Below are positions 1 to 8,362 of a DNA stretch of 64,000 nt, one piece after another. Source of the DNA: Helicobacter sp. MIT 00-7814 (GTDB lineage: Bacteria > Campylobacterota > Campylobacteria > Campylobacterales > Helicobacteraceae); assembly GCF_003364115.1 (NCBI RefSeq), contig NZ_NXLL01000003.1, positions 1 through 64,000 of the forward strand, read 5' to 3'. Positions within the stretch are counted from its first letter, which is position 1, and each line of letters begins with the position of its first letter. The translations under genes and the position numbers were made by a program. Under the pieces are notes generated by a model. It ran no database searches. It was not told the origin of the DNA and was given only the letters and a program-made list of their open reading frames with translations.

Positions 1-1
1 A

Positions 2-106
2 GTGGGTATCAATGAAGTTAAAATATTTGGGAAAAAAGGAAGCCAAATGAATTTGGGAAACGCAATATTACAAATGGAAGGCTTAAAGTTGGCTTATAGA
101 AAATAG
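2..106 (+). CDS. C-terminal end of an unidentified protein (5' end outside window)
   Basis: An open frame enters from the left edge and ends in TAG at 104-106, giving about 34 residues that end in LKLAYRK. No motif is recognisable, so no function is assigned. A strong hairpin follows directly, which supports this being the true 3' end of a gene. Confidence 0.55.
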   Translation: MGINEVKIFGKKGSQMNLGNAILQMEGLKLAYRK

Positions 107-107
107 T

Positions 108-141
108 TTTTCACAAGAAAAATGAAAATTTCTTGTGAAAA
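108..141. terminator. Bidirectional hairpin terminator
   Basis: A perfect 13-bp stem (TTTTCACAAGAAA at 108-120 pairing with 129-141) encloses an 8-nt loop. A/T runs lie on both sides, so it can terminate the rightward gene ending at 106 and the leftward methyltransferase gene ending at 162. Confidence 0.75.
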
Positions 142-161
142 TTTAGATTCTCTCTTGCAAA

Positions 162-1296
162 TTAATCCAAAACCTCGCAGTAAAGTGCTGTTTCAGTGCT
201 TATACTAAAATCAAGTGGCTTATGGATTTTAAAGCTGTAGCCCAAATTCCAAGATTCTATCATGGGCTTAATCTCAAAGAAATCCGCCCCATTATGATAA
301 ATACTAATAAGCATCGCGGGCTTTTGAGCTTTTATCGTCTCCATCGCGCCCTTTAAAAACTCCTGCTCAAAGCCTTCAATATCAACCTTTATAAAGCCCA
401 CCTCGATATTATTTTCTTTCACATAAGAATCTAGTGTGATGATTTCCACTTCCTCACTTTTAAGCTCTTTATTAAAAGCAATATAATCATCACACAAAGT
501 CGAACAAGCGCCATTTGTGTGCATACTTAGAGTTTGCTTTTGTGAACCTAAGCCTTTATTGATAGGCACAACGCGTGTGGCATTGTTAAGCTTAAGCGTC
601 TCCAGCAAAAGCGTAAAATTTGATTTTGTCGCCTCAAAAGTGTGAATCTTTTTGTCGGTAAAGTCCTCAAAAATCACCGCGCTATCACCCATAAAACCAC
701 CAACATCAATAATATCTTTTTGTTTAATTTTTTGAAGATTCTTAAAATTCTCCATATTATGCTTATGCCAATGTACGCTTACTTCAGCACGCGGGCTAAC
801 AGGGAAAAAGTAGCCATTGTAATAAAAAAGTTTTTCAGACAATTGGCAAATATTTGGGAAAAACTCGGTATGTAGGCGTCTTTGCGTCTCAATCTCTTCA
901 TTTGTTAGCGACGCACAAACATTGCTTTGATTATAGTAAGCTTCCCTGTGGCGTGAAAGTATGCGATATATACATTCCTTACTTTGTGAATCTAGCCCTC
1001 TGCAAAGATTCTGTATTTTTGGGCTTTCTAAACCGCTTGTTTCTAGCTCGTCTAAAATATATTTTATAATCGAAAGTCCCATGCCTGCGGTATATAAAGC
1101 AAAAGCCTGCTCACTAGAAGATTTATTTTTATAAACTTTTAAGCCTAAAAGGTAATATTTATAAAGATATATTACCCCCCCCCATAGTAACGCCGCATGG
1201 ATTAGCAATCCTACAAATTAATGGCAAGAAAAACATCCTTAGCGTTATTTTTCTTTCATTGCCCTTGCTTGCCCTCTCAATTCCAAAAAATTTCAT
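162..1296 (-). CDS. FkbM-family methyltransferase, phase-variable and out of frame here
   Basis: The protein carries an FkbM-type SAM-dependent methyltransferase domain. The glycine-rich SAM-binding segment is DVGGFMGDS and the later family motif is IKVDIEGFEQEFLKGA. Such enzymes usually O-methylate sugars of surface glycans; the substrate here is unknown. The best start is ATG at 1296 behind AAGGAGC, encoding MKFFGIERAS. That frame reaches a run of nine G (coding strand, 1183-1175) and then stops after GGGNISL. The methyltransferase frame is one base out and only has a TTG at 1208 with no good ribosome site. With 8 or 11 G the two frames join into a 377- or 378-residue protein, so the sequenced state is probably OFF. 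It ends at a bidirectional terminator. The family is clear; phase variation is inferred from the tract. Confidence 0.85.
1175..1183. repeat. Poly-C/G tract (9 bp) in FkbM methyltransferase gene
   Basis: Nine consecutive C on the + strand lie inside the 5' part of the coding region. Tracts of this type are known contingency loci in Helicobacter and Campylobacter. A length of 8 or 11 restores one frame from ATG 1296; 9 and 10 give early stops. Confidence 0.85.
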
Positions 1297-1382
1297 TCTT
1301 GCTCCTTTTATTTTAATTTTGGCGCCGTGATTGTAGCAAGATTCTAAGAATTTGCAACGCCACAAATACCAAATCCCAGAAT

Positions 1383-2735
1383 CTACCTACTTTGCTTAAT
1401 CATATCCGCGATGAGAAACGCCATCTCAATTGCCTGCGTAGCATTAAGGCGCGGATCGCACTGCGTGCTGTAATTACACGCTAAGCCTTCTTCAGTAATT
1501 GCCTGCGAGCCACCCACGCATTCTGTCACATCTGCGCCTGTCATCTCCAAATGCACGCCCCCAGCGATGCTCCCATTTGCCTTGTGAATCTCAAAAAAGC
1601 TCTTCACTTCATCAAGCACACACGCAAAATCGCGCGTTTTGTATCCACTGCTTGCTTTAATCGTGTTCCCATGCATAGGATCGCAGCTCCAAAGTATCTC
1701 GCGCCCTTCACCACGCAGAGAATCTAGCAGTTTTGGGAAATTCTGCTTAATTTTCTCCGCGCCCATACGCACGATGAGATTTAGCCTACCTGCTTCATTT
1801 TGCGGGTTGAGTTTCTCGCAGATTCCCATCACTTCTTCTTTTGTAGCTGTTGGTCCGATTTTCACACCTAGTGGATTTTTCACTCCTGACAAAAACTCGA
1901 TATGCGCTTCATCTAGCCCCCTTGTACGCTCACCAATCCAAAGCATATGCGCCGAGCAGTCATAAAACTCCCCACTTAGGGAATCTTCCCTTGTAAGCGC
2001 CTCCTCATAATGCAACACAAGCGCTTCATGCGAAGTGTAAAAATCCACCTCGCGCAAAATCGGAAACTTTTGAGAATCTATCCCGCACGCGCGCATAAAA
2101 TCAAGCGCTTGCGTGATTCTGCTCGCTAACTCCTCGTATTTTTTCCCAAAGGCATTGTCTTTGACAAAGTTTAGATTCCATTTATGCACTTGATTAAGAT
2201 CTGCAAAGCCACCTTGCGCGAATGCACGCAAAAGATTGAGCGTTGCGGCACTTTGATTGTATCCTTGCAAAAGTCGCTGTGGCTGGGCTAATCGCGCATT
2301 TTTTTCAAACTCCACGCCATTAATCAAATCCCCGCGATAGCTCGGCAATTCCACACCATTAATCGTTTCCGTATCGCTTGAGCGTGGCTTTGCGAACTGC
2401 CCTGCCATTCTGCCGATTTTGACAATCGGCAAACTCGCGCCATAGGTGAGAATCGCGCCCATTTGGATAATGACTTTAAACAAATCGCGGATATTCACCG
2501 CATTAAATTGTGAAAAACTCTCCGCACAATCCCCACCTTGCAAAACAAACGCTTCTCCCGCGCATGCCTTTGCAAGCTGGGATTTCAGCGCGCGTGCCTC
2601 ACCTGCAAATACAAGCGGCGGGTAGCTTGAAAGCGTTTTTTCCACCTCCTCTAGCTCTCTTGTATTCTCATACACGGGGTGCTGTTTGATTGGCTTTGTG
2701 CGCCAAGATTGCTTATTCCATTTATTTTGCGACAT
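1383..2735 (-). CDS. aroG: Type II DAHP synthase (3-deoxy-D-arabino-heptulosonate 7-phosphate synthase)
   Basis: This enzyme condenses phosphoenolpyruvate with erythrose 4-phosphate, the first step of the shikimate pathway. The 450-residue sequence is full length for the plant/mycobacterial-type (class II) family. It has the metal-ligand segment GGDCAESF near residue 68, [12 protein letters not shown], then WIGERTRG and CDPMHGNT downstream. The start at 2735 follows AAGGAGG at 7-nt spacing. It lies 26 bp downstream of rny on the same strand. The symbol aroG follows mycobacterial usage; aroF would be equally acceptable. Nothing unusual is seen. Confidence 0.95.
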   Translation of the reverse strand: MSQNKWNKQSWRTKPIKQHPVYENTRELEEVEKTLSSYPPLVFAGEARALKSQLAKACAGEAFVLQGGDCAESFSQFNAVNIRDLFKVIIQMGAILTYGASLPIVKIGRMAGQFAKPRSSDTETINGVELPSYRGDLINGVEFEKNARLAQPQRLLQGYNQSAATLNLLRAFAQGGFADLNQVHKWNLNFVKDNAFGKKYEELASRITQALDFMRACGIDSQKFPILREVDFYTSHEALVLHYEEALTREDSLSGEFYDCSAHMLWIGERTRGLDEAHIEFLSGVKNPLGVKIGPTATKEEVMGICEKLNPQNEAGRLNLIVRMGAEKIKQNFPKLLDSLRGEGREILWSCDPMHGNTIKASSGYKTRDFACVLDEVKSFFEIHKANGSIAGGVHLEMTGADVTECVGGSQAITEEGLACNYSTQCDPRLNATQAIEMAFLIADMIKQSR

Positions 2736-2761
2736 TTTTTCCTCCTTAGATTTCTATTAAA

Positions 2762-4336
2762 TTATTTAGCGTACTCAATCGCGCGCATCTCGCGGATAAC
2801 GCTCACCTTGATTTCGCCCGGATATTGCAAAGTGCCTTCTATCTCTTTGGCGATTTCGCGCGCAAGCACCACGCTTTCTTCATCGCTTACCAAATCCGCG
2901 CGCACAATCACGCGCACTTCCCTACCCGCGCTTATCGCATACGCTTGCTTCACGCCAAATTTATCCATCGCAATTCGCTCTAATTCCTGTACGCGCTTTA
3001 AAAAGCTCTCCAACACTTCGCGCCTTGCCCCCGGACGCGCCGCTGAAAGCACATCCGCGGTGCAAACTGCCGCGCACTCAATACTTTTCACCTCTTCATA
3101 TCCGTGATGAGCGAGTATGGCGTTAATCACCACAGGATGCTCTTTGTAACGCGAGCAAACTTCCACGCCTAGCTCGACATGATTCCCACCGACTTCTTGC
3201 GTCAAAGCCTTTCCTATATCATGCAAGATTCCCGCCCTGCGCGCTAATTTTTCATCGCCCCCTAGCTCACCTGCGATAATTGCCGCAAGATTTGCTACTT
3301 CAATAGAATGCCCGAGCGCATTTTGTCCGTAGCTTGCGCGGTATTTCATCTTGCCGAGCAGTTTTTTTAGTTCTGGGTGCATATAGCCTAGCCCCATGTC
3401 TAGCACGATATTTTCTCCATCTTGCAAAATCTGCTCCTCCATTTGCGCCTTTGTTTTTTCATACACTTCTTCGATGCGGGAAGGCTGGATTCTCCCATCT
3501 TCGATAAGCGCTTCTAAGGTTTTGAGCGCAATTGCGCGCCGATAGAGGTTAAAGCTACTTACAATAATCGTATTTGGCGTGTCATCGATGATAATATCCA
3601 CGCCACTTATCATTTCAAGCGCTTTGATATTGCGCCCTTCTTTGCCTATGATGCGCCCTTTTAGCTCATCGCTTGGCAAAGTTAGCACATTTATTAAACG
3701 TTCCGTAGCAAACTCGCCCGCATAGCGCGTGGTGGCTTGCGCTAGGATATAATGCGCCTTTTTTTGCGCTTCTTGCTTTGCCTCAAACTCATAGCGCCGT
3801 ATCATATGCGCCTTTTCATCTGTGAGCTCCTCATCAAGGTAGCCCAAAAGCATATCTTTTGCCTCTTGAATGGTGATGCCAGATTGATTGCTAAGCACTT
3901 TTAGCGCCTCTTTTCTGGCGGATTCATACTGCTGGCGCACCTTTTTATTTTCAGAATCCACATGCAAGATTCTATTTTCCAAGCGATTTAGGCGCTGGCG
4001 CTCATCGTTAATGCTTTGCCTCTCACGCTCAATGCTTGTTTTTAACTTTTCCTCATCTTTTTCTAGCGTACAAAGTTTTTGCTCATATTCCCTATTAAGC
4101 GCGTTTTGCTTCTTTTCATATTCTTGTCTAAGGCTGATTTCTTGCTCTTTATATTTAATTTTAGATTCATTTAAAAACTTCTCCGCCTCATATTCTATGG
4201 CTTTGGCGCGCGCTTTTGCCTGCTCTAAGAGAATATTTGCATTTGAGTTAAAAATCTTTTTCGCAACAAAATAAGTGATGACACTAGCGAGAATCCCAAA
4301 GGTTATACACCCTATCACTTCTAATATTATTTCCAT
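2762..4336 (-). CDS. rny: Ribonuclease Y
   Basis: Membrane-anchored endoribonuclease that initiates mRNA turnover. The order of parts is standard: one N-terminal transmembrane helix (starting MEIILEVIGCITFGILAS), a long charged coiled coil, a KH domain with GRIIGKEGRNIKAL, and an HD phosphohydrolase domain with GILHDIGKAL. I prefer ATG at 4336 (524 residues, starting directly with the membrane helix) over an upstream in-frame start at 4366 that would add ten non-conserved residues. The start overlaps the 3' end of the upstream cyclo-ligase gene by about 50 bp, so the two are probably co-transcribed. Confidence 0.95.
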   Translation of the reverse strand: MEIILEVIGCITFGILASVITYFVAKKIFNSNANILLEQAKARAKAIEYEAEKFLNESKIKYKEQEISLRQEYEKKQNALNREYEQKLCTLEKDEEKLKTSIERERQSINDERQRLNRLENRILHVDSENKKVRQQYESARKEALKVLSNQSGITIQEAKDMLLGYLDEELTDEKAHMIRRYEFEAKQEAQKKAHYILAQATTRYAGEFATERLINVLTLPSDELKGRIIGKEGRNIKALEMISGVDIIIDDTPNTIIVSSFNLYRRAIALKTLEALIEDGRIQPSRIEEVYEKTKAQMEEQILQDGENIVLDMGLGYMHPELKKLLGKMKYRASYGQNALGHSIEVANLAAIIAGELGGDEKLARRAGILHDIGKALTQEVGGNHVELGVEVCSRYKEHPVVINAILAHHGYEEVKSIECAAVCTADVLSAARPGARREVLESFLKRVQELERIAMDKFGVKQAYAISAGREVRVIVRADLVSDEESVVLAREIAKEIEGTLQYPGEIKVSVIREMRAIEYAK

Positions 4337-5048
4337 ACTCTGCCCTTTTACACCACATAGCCGCACTTACCAAACAATCCCCCTTCAAATCATGGGGCTG
4401 GCTAAGAATCTGCGCGCTCACGCAAGGAATGCGACTTACAAAAATGATAGGAATTTGTTTCTTTCTTGTGTATTTTTTTGCTGCAAACACTCTATCATAC
4501 ATTCCTTTGCCAAAACCTACACGCCCAAAGCTTCTATCAATGCCAAGAACCGGAACTACGGCTATATGAATTTTTGTTAAATTAAATTGAGATTTTGTGC
4601 TTTCATAAATGCCATACTGATTTTTTTGTAATGGCAATCGAAATGGTAGCATTTTAAAGCTTATTCCTTGTATATAAGGGATAAAAATTTTCTTTTTCTT
4701 TGCTCGAAGTGTGAAAATAAGCCTAAAAATATCGGCTTCAAACCCAAAGGGCGCGTAAAGTAAGATATTTTTACATTTAGAGACATTTTGTAATTTTTTC
4801 TCTTTTAAAAAAAATTTGCGCGCTTTAAAATCCCGCGATTTTTGAGAATCTAAGATATTTAAAAGCGTTTTATTAATGCGTGCTGACTGCGTGTCAAAGC
4901 GTGATTGTTGAAAATCTTGCGCTTTTTGCAATGTTTTGCGTGCTTTGGCTCGGAAGGCTTTTTTTGCGCATTCTCTTTCTAAACTCTCTAAAGGTGCGTT
5001 GGGATCGTGGCAGGGAGCGTATTTGGCAGGATTTTTCTTGCTAGTCAA
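4284..5048 (-). CDS. 5-formyltetrahydrofolate cyclo-ligase family protein
   Basis: This family converts 5-formyl-THF to 5,10-methenyl-THF using ATP. The diagnostic C-terminal motif is GIDRSFGRVGFGKGMYDR, preceded by a VVPVLG strand; an N-terminal basic helix (KKAFRAKARK) fits the ATP-binding end. The frame is open up to 5126, but that would overlap the divergent lipoprotein gene and add residues unlike the family. TTG at 5048 has GGAG six bases upstream and gives 254 residues, so I take that as the start. The 3' end overlaps rny. Divergence within the central region leaves moderate certainty on function. Confidence 0.8.
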   Translation of the reverse strand: MTSKKNPAKYAPCHDPNAPLESLERECAKKAFRAKARKTLQKAQDFQQSRFDTQSARINKTLLNILDSQKSRDFKARKFFLKEKKLQNVSKCKNILLYAPFGFEADIFRLIFTLRAKKKKIFIPYIQGISFKMLPFRLPLQKNQYGIYESTKSQFNLTKIHIAVVPVLGIDRSFGRVGFGKGMYDRVFAAKKYTRKKQIPIIFVSRIPCVSAQILSQPHDLKGDCLVSAAMWCKRAEYGNNIRSDRVYNLWDSR

Positions 5049-5068
5049 AATATTCTCCAAAATTTTTG

Positions 5069-5074
5069 TATAAT
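5069..5074 (+). promoter_or_regulatory. Extended -10 promoter for the lipoprotein-ftsY-radA unit
   Basis: TGTATAAT (extended -10, hexamer 5069-5074) lies 46 bp before the ATG at 5120, in the short divergent region. There is no clear -35, as is usual for Campylobacterota sigma-70 promoters. Confidence 0.55.
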
Positions 5075-5119
5075 CATAACACACAAATTTCTTAAACCCT
5101 TTGCAGGAGACTTTAGCCC

Positions 5120-5893
5120 ATGACAAAACTTAAAAAAAACTTCGCAAAATCCCTTTTGGCGCTTTTTTGTGGCGTTTGTATTGCGTGCATTTTTAGCGCG
5201 TGTAATGATGAAGAAAAAAAACAATCCAAAAGCCCGGAATCTAAACGCGATATTTTTACCTATATGACTTTTGAGCCAGATATGACTTTTGAGACAGACA
5301 CCACTAGGCCAATGCATTGTCCTGTGGGTGTGATATGCGATCTCGGACCAGTTCGCATACCTTCAGATGAAGAGCTTACTATCGAGGTGCTAGATTCTCA
5401 AAGTGAAAAGCTTAGCTTTAGCACAAGAGGTGAGAAAAGCATTTTTGATAAGGACAAACCAACGATACTACTTTTTGTCGCTAAAGATTGCAAAAACTGC
5501 CTCAATCAAGCCCCGCACATCATTAATCTTGCGCAAAAATATGCTCCTAAAATAAATCTTTTTATCCTTTCTGCAGACGACCACTACGAATACTCTTTTG
5601 AAGCTGTCAATCTCTATAACACAAAAAAGCCGCTCGGTGTGTATTATAGTTTCAATAACACAAGGCGTTTGGACGAGTTTTTGCAAAAAGATATTTCTGA
5701 AGGCTATGTCGCGCTTTTTGATGCCAATGGAGAAAAAATCATCGATTATGTGGGGCTAACGCCTGAAGAGATGATTGAGCTTAGTATCCGCGATACGCTA
5801 GATTCCATGGGGGAAGACTTGCAAGAAAGTGCTGTCGGGGATTTACAAGCGCAAGAAAATACAGAATCTAGCGAAGTAGATTTAGCGCAATAA
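5120..5893 (+). CDS. Thioredoxin-fold lipoprotein
   Basis: A lipoprotein signal ends in lipobox FSAC with Cys28 as the lipidation site. Residues from about 90 on form a thioredoxin-like domain: a strand (ILLFVAKDC), the CxxC pair C124-K-N-C127, then YVALFDANGEKIIDYVGL near the end. It is probably a periplasmic membrane-anchored TlpA/ResA-like thiol protein, though the CKNC pair is not the classical CGPC and the redox partner is unknown. The start has AGGAG 10 nt upstream. A Glu/Ser/Gln-rich tail follows the domain. ftsY begins 18 bp later. Confidence 0.8.
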   Translation: MTKLKKNFAKSLLALFCGVCIACIFSACNDEEKKQSKSPESKRDIFTYMTFEPDMTFETDTTRPMHCPVGVICDLGPVRIPSDEELTIEVLDSQSEKLSFSTRGEKSIFDKDKPTILLFVAKDCKNCLNQAPHIINLAQKYAPKINLFILSADDHYEYSFEAVNLYNTKKPLGVYYSFNNTRRLDEFLQKDISEGYVALFDANGEKIIDYVGLTPEEMIELSIRDTLDSMGEDLQESAVGDLQAQENTESSEVDLAQ

Positions 5894-5911
5894 CCCACAT
5901 TTAAGGCTCAT

Positions 5912-6925
5912 ATGATGTTTTCACTCCTTAGCAACACGATGAAAAAAACCACGAGCAATATCACTTCCTTGCTCGGTGGCAAAAAAGAAAAAATCTCAAA
6001 AGAGCAGTTGGAAGAGATTTTGATTGAATCTGATATGGATTATGATCTTCTTGAAAAGCTTTTAGATTCCCTGCCTAGCAACATTTCACGCGAGCAGTTG
6101 GAATCTGCGCTGTTAAATTTGCTTGTGCCAAAAGAGGCGCAAAATAAGGCGCAAGATTCTCAAAACAAAGATTCCCAAAATAATAGCGCGTCAAATGACA
6201 CAAACGCGCAAAACACACTTCAAGTAAAGCTCATCATCGGCGTGAATGGCGCGGGCAAAACAACCACCATCGCCAAACTCGCGCGATTTTACAAATCGCA
6301 AGGCAAAAAGGTGCTTTTGGGTGCTGGGGACACATTCCGCGCAGCCGCGATTGAGCAAATCAAATCATGGGGGCAAAAGCTAGAAATCCCTGTCATCGCC
6401 ACACAGCATGGGCATGATTCTAGCGCGCTTGCCTTTGATGCGATAACGCATGCCTGCGCGAAAAAATACGACATACTTTTGCTTGATACCGCTGGGCGCT
6501 TGCATACGCAGACAAATCTAACAAATGAGCTTTTAAAAATTATCCGCGTGAGCCAAAAAGCCCTAGATTCTCAAAATACAAGCACAAAAATCGCTAAATA
6601 TCTCGTGCTTGATGGCACGCAAGGTAGCTCAAGTGTGAATCAAGCAAAATATTTTACCGAGCATTGCGAGTTTCAAGCTAGCCCCCTACAAAATGGCGCG
6701 TCGCAAAATGGCACTTCACAAAATAGCGCGCAAGATGGAATCATCGTCACCAAACTTGATGGCACAAGCAAGGGCGGGGCGATTTTTAGCGTTGTAAGCG
6801 AGCTCAAGCTTCCTGTGCTGTTTTTAGGCGTTGGCGAGCGCGCGGAGGATTTGGTGCGTTTTAATCCGCAAGAATTTGTCAAAACACTGCTAGATTCTAT
6901 TTTCACCACAGAATCTAAGGGCTAA
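5912..6925 (+). CDS. ftsY: Signal recognition particle receptor FtsY
   Basis: GTPase receptor that docks SRP-ribosome complexes at the inner membrane. The NG domain is complete: P-loop GVNGAGKTTT near residue 110, DTFRAAAIEQ, DTAGRLHTQTNL, TKLDGTSKGGAIF and the closing GVGERAEDL. The N-terminal acidic A domain of many FtsY proteins is almost absent. Two low-complexity Asn/Gln/Ser inserts stand out: residues about 76-103 between the N and G domains, and about 247-265 just before the TKLDG motif. The second is encoded by an imperfect 15-bp tandem repeat near 6690-6735. Both avoid catalytic motifs, so the enzyme is probably active. Confidence 0.95.
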   Translation: MMFSLLSNTMKKTTSNITSLLGGKKEKISKEQLEEILIESDMDYDLLEKLLDSLPSNISREQLESALLNLLVPKEAQNKAQDSQNKDSQNNSASNDTNAQNTLQVKLIIGVNGAGKTTTIAKLARFYKSQGKKVLLGAGDTFRAAAIEQIKSWGQKLEIPVIATQHGHDSSALAFDAITHACAKKYDILLLDTAGRLHTQTNLTNELLKIIRVSQKALDSQNTSTKIAKYLVLDGTQGSSSVNQAKYFTEHCEFQASPLQNGASQNGTSQNSAQDGIIVTKLDGTSKGGAIFSVVSELKLPVLFLGVGERAEDLVRFNPQEFVKTLLDSIFTTESKG

Positions 6926-6936
6926 AAAGGGAGTCT

Positions 6937-8286
6937 ATGGCAAAAACAAAAGCGCTTTTTGAGTGCCAGCACTGCGGATTCCAAAGCTCAAAATGGCTAG
7001 GAAAATGCACAAATTGTGGCGCGTGGGAATCTTTTCTAGAATTAAAAGATGAACAAATAAAAGTGCTCAAATCCCTGCAAAGCGCACAAACTCAACTACA
7101 AAAAGCCACGCCAATAACTGAGATTCAATCCCAAGATTTGCAAAAATTTACTTCCTTTGAAAATGAGCTTGACATTGTGCTAGGCGGGGGAATTGTAAGC
7201 GGCGGGCTGTATCTCATCGGTGGAAGTCCGGGTGTTGGGAAATCTACGCTCTTGCTTAAAATCAGCGGAAATATCGCTAAAAATGCGCGCAAAAAGGTGC
7301 TGTATGTGAGTGGAGAGGAAAGCCCAAGTCAGATAAAACAGCGCGCTAGCAGGCTTGAGTGCGTGGATTCTAACCTTTATCTTTTAAATGAAATCAATTT
7401 AGAGCAAATCCGCGCAAATCTCTTGCAAGAATCTTTTAGCATGTGCGTGATAGATTCTATCCAAACGCTCTATGCGCCCGATATCTCAAGTGCGCCGGGT
7501 TCAGTCACGCAGGTGCGAGAAATCACCTTTTCGCTTATGCGTTTGGCAAAGGAACGCAATATCGCAATTTTCATCATCGGGCATATCACCAAAGAAGGCT
7601 CAATCGCCGGTCCGCGCGTGCTGGAACATATGGTTGATTGTGTGTTGTATTTTGAAGGCGATCCTAGCAGGGAACTTAGAATCTTGCGAGGCTTTAAAAA
7701 TCGCTTTGGTGCGACAAGCGAGATAGGGATTTTTGAACTCAAAGAAAATGGGCTTGTGAGTGCGAAAAACGCTTCAAAGCTCTTTTTCTCGCAACGACAA
7801 TCACGCGCAGGAAGCGCAATCAGCGTGATTTTGGAAGGCTCAAGGGCGCTTGTGATTGAGATACAAGCTTTGGTGAGTGAAAGCAGTTTTGGCAATCCTA
7901 AGCGCTCTTGCACAGGCTTTGACACAAATCGCCTCAATATGCTTCTAGCCCTTTTGGAGCGCAAAATGGAAATCCCGCTCAACCGCTATGATGTCTTTAT
8001 CAATGTCACGGGCGGGATTAAGATAAATGAGACGAGCGCGGATTTAGCTGTGATTGCCTCTATCATCTCAAGCTTCCGCAATCGCGCGTTAAGCAACAAA
8101 ACCGCCTTTATCGGCGAAGTGAGCCTCATAGGCGACATACGAGAAACGCACAATATCGACACGCGCTTAAAAGAGCTAGAAAGCTATGGATTTGAAAAAG
8201 TCGTGCTTCCTAAAAAACCCACGCAAAAATCGCAAATCAAGTGCTTTGAAGCCATAGAAGTCAATCAAATCGTAGAATGGATGTAG
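6937..8286 (+). CDS. radA: DNA repair protein RadA
   Basis: RecA-related ATPase and branch-migration helicase in recombination and repair. An N-terminal zinc finger (C10xxC13 and C24xxC27) is followed by the Walker A motif GGSPGVGKST, the RadA-specific KNRFG motif in LRGFKNRFGATSEIG, and a C-terminal Lon-like domain. The 449-residue length is typical. It starts 11 bp after ftsY behind AAGGGAG and is probably co-transcribed with it. In Campylobacterota RadA also contributes to natural transformation, which is relevant if the AGAWTCT motif noted elsewhere is an uptake signal. Confidence 0.96.
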   Translation: MAKTKALFECQHCGFQSSKWLGKCTNCGAWESFLELKDEQIKVLKSLQSAQTQLQKATPITEIQSQDLQKFTSFENELDIVLGGGIVSGGLYLIGGSPGVGKSTLLLKISGNIAKNARKKVLYVSGEESPSQIKQRASRLECVDSNLYLLNEINLEQIRANLLQESFSMCVIDSIQTLYAPDISSAPGSVTQVREITFSLMRLAKERNIAIFIIGHITKEGSIAGPRVLEHMVDCVLYFEGDPSRELRILRGFKNRFGATSEIGIFELKENGLVSAKNASKLFFSQRQSRAGSAISVILEGSRALVIEIQALVSESSFGNPKRSCTGFDTNRLNMLLALLERKMEIPLNRYDVFINVTGGIKINETSADLAVIASIISSFRNRALSNKTAFIGEVSLIGDIRETHNIDTRLKELESYGFEKVVLPKKPTQKSQIKCFEAIEVNQIVEWM

Positions 8287-8335
8287 CGCAAAAATCAAAT
8301 CTTAAGCTTAAGGATTCTATAATTGCGCCTTTTTT
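8286..8335 (+). terminator. Hairpin terminator after radA
   Basis: GCGCAA (8286-8291) pairs with TTGCGC (8323-8328), followed by six T. Inside lies the 12-nt palindrome CTTAAGCTTAAG. It begins at the last base of the radA stop codon. Confidence 0.5.
8318..8323 (+). promoter_or_regulatory. -10 box for typA
   Basis: A consensus TATAAT lies 40 bp upstream of the typA ATG, giving a predicted start site near 8330 in the T-run. It overlaps the 3' arm of the radA terminator. Confidence 0.55.
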
Positions 8336-8362
8336 ACTAAACTTCACATAAAGAGAAACCCC

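Noticed and set aside
1159-1365. Separate small gene ending GGGNISL
   Set aside because: Its part from ATG 1296 is the 5' end of the FkbM methyltransferase gene in the off-phase frame; the portion before 1296 has no ribosome site.
5045-5317. Antisense ORF overlapping the lipoprotein start
   Set aside because: Overlaps the lipoprotein signal region and its promoter; no ribosome site or recognisable motif.
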